Positions 16,251-25,900 of a DNA stretch of 64,000 bases are shown here, piece after piece. The translations under genes were made by a program, and so were the position numbers. The notes beneath the pieces were generated by a model. The model was given only the letters and a program-made list of their open reading frames with translations, was not told where the DNA came from and made no database searches. Position 1 is the first letter of the stretch; the number at the start of each line of letters is the position of its first letter. The DNA is from CAYWXK01 sp964462515 (GTDB lineage Bacteria > Planctomycetota > Phycisphaerae > Sedimentisphaerales > Anaerobacaceae), in the NCBI GenBank assembly GCA_964462515.1, contig CAYWXK010000012.1:28317-92316 (forward strand), read 5' to 3'.

Positions 16251-17136
16251 ATCGAACTGCGAATCACGAGCGACGAGAGACGAGCGACGAAGACTGCCCT
16301 CCTGGCTGCACAGACCTTTACCAGCCAATAAGACCTACCTTCACACCGAGCAGGTTCTAAGCTCTTTGGGATTGCAAACAATATGTAATAACGCAAACTG
16401 CCCAAACCGGGGCGAGTGCTGGTCAAGAGGCACTGCAACCGTCCTGATTCTGGGTAATGTTTGCACTCGGCATTGCGGATTCTGCTCCGTTGCAACCGGC
16501 AAGCCAGCCCCGCCCGACCCTGCCGAACCACAACGCTTAGCACAGTTCGCAAAGCAGCTTGCCCTCAAATACCTGGTAATCACCAGCGTCAATCGCGATG
16601 ACCTGCCCGATGGCGGCGCAACGCACTTTCGCAACTGCATCAATACAGTTCGGCAACAGTGCCCTGGTATAAAATTTGAGATACTAACTCCCGATTTTAG
16701 AAACTGCCAGGCTCAGGCCCTCCAGATACTGCGAGATGCTCTGCCTTTTGTGTTTGCTCACAATGTTGAAACCGTTCCGTCTCTGTATCCTCTCGCCAGA
16801 GCCGGCGGAAACTACAATCGCTCCCTGAACCTGCTCAAAATGGCCAAAGCATATTATGGCAATATCCCGACAAAATCATCCATTATGCTCGGCCTGGGAG
16901 AAACAGATGCCGAAGTCGAGCAGGTCTTACAGGATTTACACAGCGTCGGCTGCGACAGAATCACAATCGGCCAATATCTGAAACCTTCGAAAAATTCCCT
17001 CGATGTCGTCGAATATATCCACCCTGCGAAATTCGATTGGTGGAAGCAGAGAGCATTCCACTTAGGATTCTCTTGGGTTATGTCTTCACCCTTCGCCCGC
17101 AGCTCTTATTTTGCCGAACAACAGACCTTGTTATAG
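16240..17136 (+). CDS. lipA: Lipoyl synthase LipA
   Basis: A radical SAM enzyme (298 residues) that inserts two sulfur atoms into the octanoyl group on lipoyl domains. The auxiliary [4Fe-4S] cluster cysteines are C49, C54 and C60 (CNNANCPNRGEC); the radical SAM cluster is C75-x3-C79-x2-C82 (CTRHCGFC); the C-terminal cluster serine lies in FARSSYFAEQ. The ATG lies 11 bases inside the lipB end, so the two are coupled. Residues about 8-18 (ESRATRDERRR) are encoded by a copy of the dispersed CGACGAG-type repeat (16262-16291); this precedes the conserved fold and is probably tolerated. Confidence 0.96.
   Translation: MNRESNCESRATRDERRRLPSWLHRPLPANKTYLHTEQVLSSLGLQTICNNANCPNRGECWSRGTATVLILGNVCTRHCGFCSVATGKPAPPDPAEPQRLAQFAKQLALKYLVITSVNRDDLPDGGATHFRNCINTVRQQCPGIKFEILTPDFRNCQAQALQILRDALPFVFAHNVETVPSLYPLARAGGNYNRSLNLLKMAKAYYGNIPTKSSIMLGLGETDAEVEQVLQDLHSVGCDRITIGQYLKPSKNSLDVVEYIHPAKFDWWKQRAFHLGFSWVMSSPFARSSYFAEQQTLL
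16262..16291 (+). repeat. Dispersed CGAGCGACGAG-type repeat at the lipA N-terminus
   Basis: AATCACGAGCGACGAGAGAC followed by GAGCGACGAA. It shares the (C)GAGCGACGAG words with the copy inside lipB at 15981-16012. Confidence 0.65.
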
Positions 17137-17214
17137 CAGCCTCAGTCCTGCCAAATTCGCTCTTATCGGACAAAAAAATTTCGCAAGATTTCTAACATTG
17201 TTTAGCTTGCCGGC

Positions 17215-17242
17215 TTGCTCATCTCTAAAACTGTGCTATACT
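17215..17242 (+). promoter_or_regulatory. Probable promoter of the PilX-like cluster
   Basis: TTGCTC at 17215-17220 and TATACT at 17237-17242 are separated by 16 bases, about 50 bases upstream of the first PilX-like start. Confidence 0.5.
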
Positions 17243-17291
17243 TTAATTACCAAATCAGCAAAAATTGGGGGTTGTTTCAGGAAGCAAAAGA

Positions 17292-18683
17292 ATGAAATCT
17301 GTAAAAAGACCGCTGCGCCCATACTATCGCGGCACAGTGCTCATTATCTCTATGATATTTGTGCTTATATTCTCCGCCCTGGCTGTCAGTATGGCAACCA
17401 TTTCTGGCGCGAACATACAAATAGCCCAAAATCAGCGCAACGCTAACGATGCAAGGAGCTGCGCTCAATCCGGACAGGAGAGTATCCGCTTCTGGATAAG
17501 CCGCCTCTCCATACCCGGAACCACCGCACCAGACCAGAGATTCTATCAAATCTCAAATTCGCTCCAGAATGAGCTGACAGCCAGCGGCGTTACTAATATC
17601 GCCGCCTACTACGACGGCTCATCAATAACAATCCCGGCCGTCACTCTGGATTCAGCTAAGAGCCAGAGTTTCTCTGCGCTCATTTTGCAAACCGACTCCG
17701 AAACTCTGCGCGTCGATGTCACCGGGGTATATGGCACAATTACGCGAACAATATCGGCCAACTACAAATTCACAACAAGAGCACACACAGTTTTTGACTT
17801 CGGAGTCGCAACCAAAGGACCTCTATCTTTGAGCGGCAACGTGGAAATCGAAACCGTCAACGTAGCCGTCGGTGCAGGCGTCTATATTGAAAGTCAAAAC
17901 TCAAGTTTGGCGCTATCGATAACGGGCAACTCACAAATAGCCAGAGACGTCGGTATTGTCAACCATATCGCGAATGTCTATCTGCAGGGTGCAAAGGCAG
18001 GGATAGGCGGCCAAACAGGCCAGGCTGCTATCGATAATCACGTCTCTTTCGGCAGCTCACCAACAGAGTTCCCTGCACCTAACCCAGGCTATTTTGAGCC
18101 TTATCCCACAAGCATCGTCAATTCTACAACCGATACAAGCGATGTTACTCTTGACAATGTTCGAATAGTAGCAGGCACAAACCCAACCTTCTCAGGCCAG
18201 GTCGCCTTAAGAGGCATTGTCTTTATCGAAGCACCAAATATCGTTAGTTTCCAGGGAAATACAACGATAACCGGCCTTATTATCACAAATGGAGACGCCG
18301 AGGACGACTCCGGCACAAACCAGATAATTTTTTCAGGAAATGTCACCAGCTACCCTGTCACCCAGCTTCCTGACCAGGAGCAATTCGCCGCAATTAAAAA
18401 CCAGACAGGCACTTTTCTTATGGCTCCGGGCTTTGCCGCATCGTTCAGCGGGAACTTTCATACCCTCAATGGCGTCATAGCTGCCAATGGAATCACCTTT
18501 CACGGCAATGCCGGGGGAACAGTCAGCGGCTCAGTCATAAACTACGCCGAAACACAAATGGAAATGACCGGCAACAGCGACATTCTCATCTACCCTTCCG
18601 GCACAACCAATATGCCGGCCGGCTTTGCACCCAAAATCATACTCCAATACGACCCTTCCTCGTATTCAGAAATTGCATTTTGA
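17292..18683 (+). CDS. PilX-like type IV pilus-associated protein (paralogue 1)
   Basis: A 463-residue envelope protein. The N-terminus is basic (MKSVKRPLRPYYRG) and followed by one membrane helix (TVLIISMIFVLIFSALAVS), then NIQIAQNQRNANDARSCAQSG, the layout of PilX_N pilus-assembly proteins. The rest is rich in beta-strand and in Gly/Asn/Thr (TFSGQVALRGIVFIEAPN, GTFLMAPGF), like the large extracellular domain found after such helices. The ATG at 17292 follows AGGAA; an upstream TTG at 17265 is less likely. It is a close paralogue of the next gene, ending YDPSSYSEIAF against YDPCSYSEITF. Likely role: minor pilin or secretion-pseudopilus part; partner genes are not in the window. Confidence 0.72.
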   Translation: MKSVKRPLRPYYRGTVLIISMIFVLIFSALAVSMATISGANIQIAQNQRNANDARSCAQSGQESIRFWISRLSIPGTTAPDQRFYQISNSLQNELTASGVTNIAAYYDGSSITIPAVTLDSAKSQSFSALILQTDSETLRVDVTGVYGTITRTISANYKFTTRAHTVFDFGVATKGPLSLSGNVEIETVNVAVGAGVYIESQNSSLALSITGNSQIARDVGIVNHIANVYLQGAKAGIGGQTGQAAIDNHVSFGSSPTEFPAPNPGYFEPYPTSIVNSTTDTSDVTLDNVRIVAGTNPTFSGQVALRGIVFIEAPNIVSFQGNTTITGLIITNGDAEDDSGTNQIIFSGNVTSYPVTQLPDQEQFAAIKNQTGTFLMAPGFAASFSGNFHTLNGVIAANGITFHGNAGGTVSGSVINYAETQMEMTGNSDILIYPSGTTNMPAGFAPKIILQYDPSSYSEIAF

Positions 18684-18882
18684 CCTTCGTTAGTTGTAGT
18701 AGCCATTCTCGCCAGAAGATTCGCCGGCTGCCTTGCTTCCGCAGCGAATCCTTTTTCTTATCGAACATCAAAACAAATATGCGCACATTTTGCACCTGCG
18801 CAGCGTATTTCTTATATTTTATTTGGAACTGATAGAAGCTACTAAAATTCATTTCAACTGGGGTATATCTCGTGGGGAGAAA
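18684..18882 (+). repeat. Duplicated leader, copy 1
   Basis: This 200-base spacer upstream of the second PilX-like gene is nearly the same as 20278-20478. Shared blocks include TAGCCATTCTCGCCAGAAGA, AACAAATATGCGCACATTTT and TTCATTTCAACTGGGG, ending GTGGGGAGAAAATGAC at the start codon. The substitutions fall on all three codon positions, so it is a non-coding leader rather than an N-terminal extension. Confidence 0.8.
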
Positions 18883-20277
18883 ATGACGCCTATAAAACAG
18901 TTCGTTCACTCAAAACGACGTGGTAGTACCATTTTGATTTCAATGATGTTCATAATCGTGGTTTCCGCTCTTGCTGTCTCTATGGCCACGCTTTCCGGCA
19001 CCAACGCCCTAATCGCTGACAATCAGTGCAAAGTCGATGGCGCAAGAGCCTCCGCAGAATCCGGACTTCAGATTACCCGCTACTGGTTAAATCGCGTATC
19101 TATACCCGGGACCACGCCCACAAACCAGCGATTTCAGCAAGTTGCAAATTCCCTCCAATACTCTCTGGCAGCCAGCGGTATTACTAACGTCACTGCCTGC
19201 TACAATGGCGCAACTATAACAATTCCTACTGTTACCTTAAATTCGGCCAAACAGCAAAACTTCTCTGCCGTCATCACACAGCTCAACACCGATACACTAC
19301 AACTGGATGTTACTGGTGTGTATGGCCCATTAAGACGGACAATAAGAACTAATTATAACTTCGGCACAAGGTCTAATTCGGTCTTTGACTTCGGCGTAGC
19401 AACTAAAGGACCTCTTTTTTTAACAGGAAATGTAGATATCGAAGGTACTAATGTCTCTGTGGAAGCAAGTGTATATATCGAGAGTAACAATTCTAATCTC
19501 GCACTTTCTATCATAGGCAATTCCCACATAGCAGGTGATGTCAGTATTGTCAATCCTATTGCTAATGTGCTTCTCCAAGGAGGACAGGCCGGAATAGGCG
19601 GCGAAACAGGACAGTCTTCCATACAAAATCACGTCCATTTCGGCGTCCCGCCAACAAGCTTCCCGACCCCTAATCCCAACGCATTCAGACATTATGCTAC
19701 CAACATCGTCGATTCCACAACTCCTACTTCCTCCGGTGCAACATTCGAGAATGTCCGAATCGTTGCCAGCACCAATCCCACTTTCTCAGGCCACGTTACC
19801 TTAAAAGGCATCACATTCATTGAAACGCCAAACATTGTGACTTTCACAGGAACCACAGACGTAATCGGCCTCATTGTCGGCGACGGTGACCTGAACGACA
19901 ATTCCAACACAAATCAAGTCATCTTCCAGGGCAATGTATATAGCCAGCCTGTTACTAACCTGCCCAACGAAGAAAAATTCGCAGGTATCAGAACCCAAAC
20001 CGGAACATTCTTGATGGCCCCAGGCTTCGGGCTTTCTTTCGGCGGCAATTTCCACACCCTTAACGGTGTCATAGCCGGCAACGGTGTTACCTTCTTCGGA
20101 AATGCCGGCGGTACAGTCAATGGTTCAATAATCAATTACTCTGACGAAACAATGACCCTCTCAGGCAACAGCGACCTCTACTTCAACCGCTCAGGCACAA
20201 GCTCAGTGCCCGCAGGATTTGTGCCGGAAATAGTCCTTCAATACGACCCTTGCTCTTATTCTGAAATTACATTTTGA
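18883..20277 (+). CDS. PilX-like type IV pilus-associated protein (paralogue 2)
   Basis: A 464-residue paralogue of the preceding protein, similar along its whole length. Basic start MTPIKQFVHSKRRG, membrane helix (STILISMMFIIVVSALAVSMA), then NALIADNQCKVDGARASAESG and the same Gly/Asn-rich extracellular part (LYFNRSGTSSVPAGFVPEIV). The ATG at 18883 follows GGGGAG closely; the frame is open upstream through the leader but has no good start. It arose by tandem duplication that included the leader. One cysteine-containing difference (CKVDG, YNGAT region) separates it from copy 1. The function is inferred only from the N-terminal domain. Confidence 0.72.
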   Translation: MTPIKQFVHSKRRGSTILISMMFIIVVSALAVSMATLSGTNALIADNQCKVDGARASAESGLQITRYWLNRVSIPGTTPTNQRFQQVANSLQYSLAASGITNVTACYNGATITIPTVTLNSAKQQNFSAVITQLNTDTLQLDVTGVYGPLRRTIRTNYNFGTRSNSVFDFGVATKGPLFLTGNVDIEGTNVSVEASVYIESNNSNLALSIIGNSHIAGDVSIVNPIANVLLQGGQAGIGGETGQSSIQNHVHFGVPPTSFPTPNPNAFRHYATNIVDSTTPTSSGATFENVRIVASTNPTFSGHVTLKGITFIETPNIVTFTGTTDVIGLIVGDGDLNDNSNTNQVIFQGNVYSQPVTNLPNEEKFAGIRTQTGTFLMAPGFGLSFGGNFHTLNGVIAGNGVTFFGNAGGTVNGSIINYSDETMTLSGNSDLYFNRSGTSSVPAGFVPEIVLQYDPCSYSEITF

Positions 20278-20478
20278 CCTTCGTTACTTGTGGTAGCCAT
20301 TCTCGCCAGAAGATTCGCCGCCTGGCTTGCTTCCGCAGTGACTTCCTCTTTCTTATCGGACATCAAAAACAAATATGCGCACATTTTGCAACTATGCTGT
20401 GCATTTCTTATAATCTATTTAGAACCGACAGAAGTTACTAAAATTCATTTCAACTGGGGTTTTTCTGGTGGGGAGAAA
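20278..20478 (+). repeat. Duplicated leader, copy 2
   Basis: Second copy of the spacer at 18684-18882, with the same blocks and the same GTGGGGAGAAAATGACR ending at the start codon. There is a one-base indel (ATCAAAACAA against ATCAAAAACAA) and scattered substitutions. It is unclear whether it holds a promoter, a regulatory RNA leader or both. Confidence 0.8.
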
Positions 20479-22086
20479 ATGACACTTGTAAAAAAATTCG
20501 TTAGCTCAAAAAGGCTCGGTAGCGCCCTTTTGATTTCAATGATGTTCATAATCGTGGTCTCCGCTCTTGCCGTCTCTATGGCCACGTTGTCCGGCACAAA
20601 TGCCCAGCTTGCTGAAAATCAGCACAAGGTCAATTCCGCTCTCTTATCCGCTCAATCCGGCATTGAGTGCGGAAAATACATCGCCGCCACTACAACTCTC
20701 GACAAAACCGGCTACAACTATGTTTCTAATGCCGAGGCCAATAAGACCTGGTCAGACCTCTATCAGCGCCTCCAGAGCGCCACTCTCGATGGTAAAGGTG
20801 TGCCGTCATCCACACGTTTCAGCGACTCTATCGGCAGCGGCGACCAGATTATCACTCAACCACTTAATTTCGCCGCCGCCAGTGCAACCTTTACAATAAG
20901 GTTCTATCGATATGATACCGACCCTCGGACTATCATGCTCCAGTCCACAGGCACAGATGACCTGGTAACAAGACGGATAACGCTCAATTTGAGAATTACA
21001 AAGGATGCAAAAGTCCTCAGCTATGCCATCGCCAGCAGAGGCCGGATGTGGCTCACCGGCCAATCGACTATCCACGGCGATGTCTTTAGCACCTGGAACC
21101 GTGCCGATATAGCGCCTTTTAATATGACCAGCGATTCTTCCGTTACGGGAACCATCAATACCGTTCTTACCCTCCAGCAGATTCAACAACAGACTTACCA
21201 GTTAGAGACTCTCGATGTAAATGATAACCCGATGTTTGACCAGAACGGCAACCGCATCTACAGCGAAAACGACGAAATTAAGGCCTATCACGAGGGCATC
21301 AATTACGGCCAGCCGTATCAGAATATGCCGGGAATGAATATCACTGATTACGACACATCTATGTATAAAAGTATGACAACTGCAATACCAACAACAACCG
21401 TTAAAGTCATAGAATATTTCCCTCACATGTCGGGAAATTATAACCAGCCCTCAAGCTCCGGCAGCAGAAAGCTGACCCGTTATGTCTATGAAAACCAGGT
21501 ATTTACTAACCAACTCCTCCCCTCAAATCGCAATGCCCTCTTCAAAAATTGCAGATTTGAAGAAATCCTGTATATCGACTGTGCTACCAGTACCTCCACC
21601 TATTACAATAATGTGCGATTTGACAACTGCACCTTCAATGGTCCTATCATTACCAATGTCCCGAACCAGTTAAAGTGGCAGAATAATTGCCTCTACTTCA
21701 CGGGCGAGGCCGCCTTCAACAACACCTCCAGCATACAGGAGGCCACTATCCTCGCACCTCACTTTAACGTCAACCTCGGCAACACCAACCCCGTGCAGAG
21801 CGACAATAACATCCTCACAGGCGCCATAGTCGGAGGAATCGTTGACGTCCGTGGCAACGCTCAAATCTACGGCACGATTATCTCTATGTGTGATACAACA
21901 CAATGGTCCTCAGGATACGTAACCAACATCGGCGCTACCCTCGGCGACGGCGGCTCTGAAACAACCGAGGTAGGTGACATTGGTGTTATTAGTATAACCC
22001 CCGAAGAAGACAAGATGCTGCCAAGCGGCATCACCACCCCCATCTTAATTAAACCCCTTCAAGGCACTTATTCTGAAGAATTCTAA
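20479..22086 (+). CDS. PilX-like envelope protein (diverged third member)
   Basis: A 535-residue protein with the same N-terminal block as its two neighbours: MTLVKKFVSSKRLG, helix SALLISMMFIIVVSALAVS, then AQLAENQHKVNSALLSAQSG. The remainder differs: it has VLSYAIASRGRMWLTGQSTIHGD and other repeated beta-rich stretches (VDVRGNAQIYGTII), and ends LQGTYSEEF, a trace of the shared C-terminal motif. The shared leader and N-terminus with a different body suggest domain swapping after duplication. It is probably a pilus- or pseudopilus-related surface protein. Confidence 0.7.
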   Translation: MTLVKKFVSSKRLGSALLISMMFIIVVSALAVSMATLSGTNAQLAENQHKVNSALLSAQSGIECGKYIAATTTLDKTGYNYVSNAEANKTWSDLYQRLQSATLDGKGVPSSTRFSDSIGSGDQIITQPLNFAAASATFTIRFYRYDTDPRTIMLQSTGTDDLVTRRITLNLRITKDAKVLSYAIASRGRMWLTGQSTIHGDVFSTWNRADIAPFNMTSDSSVTGTINTVLTLQQIQQQTYQLETLDVNDNPMFDQNGNRIYSENDEIKAYHEGINYGQPYQNMPGMNITDYDTSMYKSMTTAIPTTTVKVIEYFPHMSGNYNQPSSSGSRKLTRYVYENQVFTNQLLPSNRNALFKNCRFEEILYIDCATSTSTYYNNVRFDNCTFNGPIITNVPNQLKWQNNCLYFTGEAAFNNTSSIQEATILAPHFNVNLGNTNPVQSDNNILTGAIVGGIVDVRGNAQIYGTIISMCDTTQWSSGYVTNIGATLGDGGSETTEVGDIGVISITPEEDKMLPSGITTPILIKPLQGTYSEEF

Positions 22087-22142
22087 GAAGTATAGGAAAA
22101 ATCAAATATATCATGACTTATCTATCTTGAAAGGAAGGCAAA

Positions 22143-22481
22143 ATGAAAAAGTTAGTTCTAACCGCGGTCGGGTTTATACTCCTTCTGGCCGTATTAACCA
22201 TTTTGGCAGTCAACGTTTGCTGGTCAGGCAGCTTGTCCGACAGCCAATCTGCATTTATTGATGATGACCCTAACGAGCCCGGACCGGAAAGTACCGACTG
22301 CCAAATCAGCTTCATCGACGATGACCCTAACGAGCCCGGACCAGAAAGCACCGGCTTACAAATCAGCTTCATCGACGATGACCCTAATGAGCCAGCACCG
22401 GAAAGCACCAGCTTACAAATCAGCTTCATTGACGATGACTCTGATGAGCCTGAGCCCGAGCCCGAACCTGAGTGCGCTTAG
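22143..22481 (+). CDS. Small exported acidic protein with four tandem repeats
   Basis: A 112-residue protein preceded by AAGGAAGG. A signal peptide or anchor (KKLVLTAVGFILLLAVLTIL) is followed from residue 35 by four repeats of 19 residues (57 bases each, 22245-22472) with consensus QISFIDDDPNEPGPESTGL. The last repeat degrades into EPEPEPEPE. Three Asp in a row per repeat suggest ion or matrix binding, but no family is recognised. It follows the PilX-like genes by 56 bases and is probably in their transcription unit. The stop codon overlaps the first arm of the inverted repeat at 22480. Confidence 0.7.
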   Translation: MKKLVLTAVGFILLLAVLTILAVNVCWSGSLSDSQSAFIDDDPNEPGPESTDCQISFIDDDPNEPGPESTGLQISFIDDDPNEPAPESTSLQISFIDDDSDEPEPEPEPECA

Positions 22482-22598
22482 CCGGTTATTCCTGGTCAAA
22501 CAGCAAACCGTTGGGAAAGGCGCGACTCTTGTCCATAGCAAAGACAAGGGAGCAGCCTGCTCCATCCGCTGCTTTATTACGCGCCTTCCCAACCGGCT
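22480..22598 (+). ncRNA. Strong multi-stem RNA or DNA fold downstream of the repeat protein (unclassified)
   Basis: AGCCGGTT (22480-22487) can pair with AACCGGCT (22591-22598). Inside it GTTGGGAAAGGCGCG (22510-22524) pairs with CGCGCCTTCCCAAC (22580-22593) with one bulged base. Inside that there are two hairpins: CTTGTC/GACAAG (22528-22548) and GGAGCA/TGCTCC (22549-22563). No T-run follows, so it is not a simple terminator. It may be a structured 3' RNA, a small RNA or a dispersed palindromic repeat. Confidence 0.45.
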
Positions 22599-22907
22599 AA
22601 TCTGCTCGAAACCCAAAGCATCTATATCTTCTTCTCCACTGGATAAGATGTAGCCAAAATTATTACGTTTCTGCTCTCTCAACCAGAACCGTTACTGGCA
22701 CACCTTACAACCAAACCACCACATATACTCCATCTAAAAACCTCCCCGTAATAAACCTCAAAAATCAAAAAATAATCCCATTGCTTCGCTAATAACAATT
22801 ATTAAAAGATTATTATTTGACAGTTTCGCCTTTTTACAGTTTAATTCGCCCCGATATACTCGCCGTTGAGGCAGGATGCTTAATAGAAATTAACAGGAGA
22901 ATACAAG
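22599..22907 (+). promoter_or_regulatory. Region upstream of carB with two candidate promoters
   Basis: No gene is seen. TTGACA at 22817-22822 and TTTAAT at 22840-22845 are 17 bases apart. An overlapping pair TTTACA (22833-22838) and TATACT (22855-22860) is 16 bases apart. carB has AGGAGA just upstream of its ATG. There is no visible uracil- or arginine-type attenuator hairpin with a T-run. Confidence 0.5.
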
Positions 22908-25900
22908 ATGCCAAAACGAACGGATATAAAGAAAGTAATGATTATCGGCTCCGGCCCAATCATCATAGGGCAAGCCTGCGAGTTCGACTACTCAGGAACA
23001 CAGGCCTGCAAAGCCCTTCGCAAGCTCGGATACCAAATTATGCTGGTCAACTCCAATCCCGCAACTATTATGACCGACCCAGGTATGGCTGACATAACTT
23101 ATATCGAGCCGCTTAATCTTGAGACGATGACAAAAATTATCGAAAAAGAGCGACCGGATGCCCTCCTGCCTAATCTCGGCGGCCAGACAGGTCTTAATTT
23201 GTCTTCCGAACTTGCCCGAGCCGGCGTCCTCGAAAAGTATGGCGTCAAAGTCATTGGCGTCAACGTCGATGCCATTGAACGCGGAGAAGACCGCGTCATC
23301 TTCAAACAAACTATGAACCGTCTTGGTATCGATATGCCGAAAAGCGACGCCGCCTACAGCGTTGAAGAAGCAGAAAAAATCGCCGACCGGCTCGGTTACC
23401 CCGTCGTCATCAGACCTGCATACACACTCGGCGGCACCGGCGGCGGAGCAGTCTTCAACATCGAGGAGCTTCGCGTTGTCGCAAACCGCGGCTTGTCCGC
23501 AAGCCTCGTCCACCAAATCCTCGTCGAGGAATCCGTTCTCGGCTGGGAAGAACTCGAACTCGAAGTCGTCCGTGACGCCAAAGGCCAGAAAATCACCGTC
23601 TGCTTCATTGAAAACGTTGACCCTATGGGCATCCACACCGGCGACTCCTATTGCACCGCTCCTATGCTTACAATTGACCCCAAACTGCAGGAGCGACTTC
23701 AAAAGTTCTCTTACGATATTGTTGACGCCATTGAAGTTATAGGCGGAACCAACATCCAGTTCGCCCATAATCCCGACACCGGGCGGGTCGTTGTTATCGA
23801 AATCAATCCCAGAACTTCCCGCTCATCGGCTCTCGCATCCAAAGCCACCGGCTTCCCCATCGCCTTTGTCTCTTCTCTGCTCGCAGCCGGCGTTACCCTC
23901 GATGAGATACCTTACTGGAGAGAAGGCACCCTCGAAAAATACACACCTTCCGGCGACTACGTCGTCGTCAAATTCGCACGCTGGGCATTTGAAAAATTCA
24001 AAGGAGTCGAAGACAAGCTCGGCACACAAATGCGGGCCGTCGGCGAGGTGATGAGCATCGGCAAAACCTACAAAGAGGCCTTCCAGAAATCCATCCGCTC
24101 CCTCGAAATCGGCCGTTACGGCCTCGGCTTTGCAAAAAACTTTAACAACCTACCTCTCGATGAGCTTCTAAAGCTCCTAAACATAACCTCAAGCGAGCGC
24201 CAGTTCATTATGTATGAAGCCCTCCGAAAAGGCGCCGACATCGAAACCCTCTATCAAAAAACCAAAATCAAACACTATTTTCTTAAAGAAATGGCCGAGC
24301 TTGTCGCGCTGGAAGAAAATATTCTAAAATACAAAGGCAAAATGCTGCCCGACAAACTCCTGATTCAGGCCAAAAAAGATGGCTTCGCCGACCTGTATCT
24401 CGCCAAAATCCTCGGCCTCTCACAGGAGCAAATCCGAAAGAAACGCATCTCTCTCGGCGTAGTCGAGGCCTGGGACGCCGTCCCTGTCAGTGGCGTCGAA
24501 AATGCCGCCTACTATTACTCCACCTACAACGCCCCGGACAAAGTCAAGGCCAGCAAAAGAAAAAAGGTAATGGTCCTCGGCGGCGGCCCAAACCGCATCG
24601 GCCAGGGCATCGAATTCGACTACTGCTGCGTCCACGCCGCCTTCACGCTCCGAGACCAGGGATACGAGTCCATTATGATTAACTGCAACCCTGAAACCGT
24701 CTCAACCGACTACGACACCTCCGACAAGCTCTACTTCGAGCCGCTCACCGTTGAAGACGTTTTAAGCATTTACGAAAAGGAAAAACCCGAAGGCGTCATC
24801 GTCCAGTTCGGCGGCCAGACACCCCTCAATATCGCCAACGAACTTGCCAGAGCCGGCGTCAAAATCATCGGCACCTCCCCTGAGACGATAGACCTGGCAG
24901 AAGACCGCGACCGCTTCCGAAAGGTCTGCAACAAGCTCGGCATCCCACAACCCGCATCCGATATGGCAAGCAGCTTTGAAGAAGCCCTCAAAATCGCTGA
25001 ACGAATCGGCTACCCGCTTATGGTAAGACCATCCTACGTCCTCGGCGGCCGCGGTATGGAAGTAGTCCACGACCAGGATATGCTCAAACACTATGTTACC
25101 ACCGCTGTCGAAGAAGTAACGCCCGAAAGACCAATCCTCATCGACAAGTTTCTCGAAAACGCCATCGAAACAGAAACCGACGCCATTTCTGATGGCACAG
25201 ATGCCTTCATCCCTGCTATTATGGAGCACATCGAGCTTGCCGGCATCCACTCCGGCGACTCCGCCTGTGTCATCCCGCCCGTCAGCATACCCAAAAAGCA
25301 CCTTGATACTATCAGCAAATATACAAAAGAAATTGCAATACACCTCAACGTCGTCGGCCTAATCAACATCCAGTATGCCATAGCCAACGACATTGTCTAT
25401 ATCCTCGAAGCCAACCCACGCGCCTCACGCACCGTGCCTCTGGTCTCAAAGGTCTGCAACATAAATATGGTCCGCATCGCCGTCCAACTGATGCTCGGCA
25501 AAAAGCTTGCCGACCTCAACATAAAACATCACGCCATCCCGCACTTCGGCGTAAAGGAAGCCGTCTTCCCATTCAATATGTTCCCGGAGGTTGACCCCAT
25601 CCTCGGCCCCGAAATGCGCTCAACCGGCGAAGTCCTGGGTATGGCTGACTCCTTCCCACTTGCCTTCTTCAAGGCCGAGCAGGCCGCAAACCAGACCCTG
25701 CCCTCGCAAGGCGCAGTCCTTATCACTGTAACCGACCCGGACAAGCCCGCTATCGTGCCCATCGCAAAAGAATTTCAGAAGCTCGGCTTCAAAATCAAGG
25801 CCACAGAAGGAACTTATCGCCTCCTGTCGGAAAAAGGCATCAAAGCCGAACGCATCTTCAAGATGCACGAAGGCAGACCCAACATCATTGACGCCATCAA

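Noticed and set aside
18733..18882. N-terminal extension of PilX-like gene 2 (and the same for gene 3 from 20290)
   Set aside because: The frame is open by chance; the two copies differ at all codon positions and by an indel, and the real start has an SD.
22258..22653. 131-codon ORF across the repeat protein and the structured element
   Set aside because: It is the +1 frame of the 57-base repeats and runs into the hairpin; no SD.
22992..23768. 258-codon ORF antisense to carB
   Set aside because: Codon-bias shadow of carB; several such frames occur on the opposite strand of carB.
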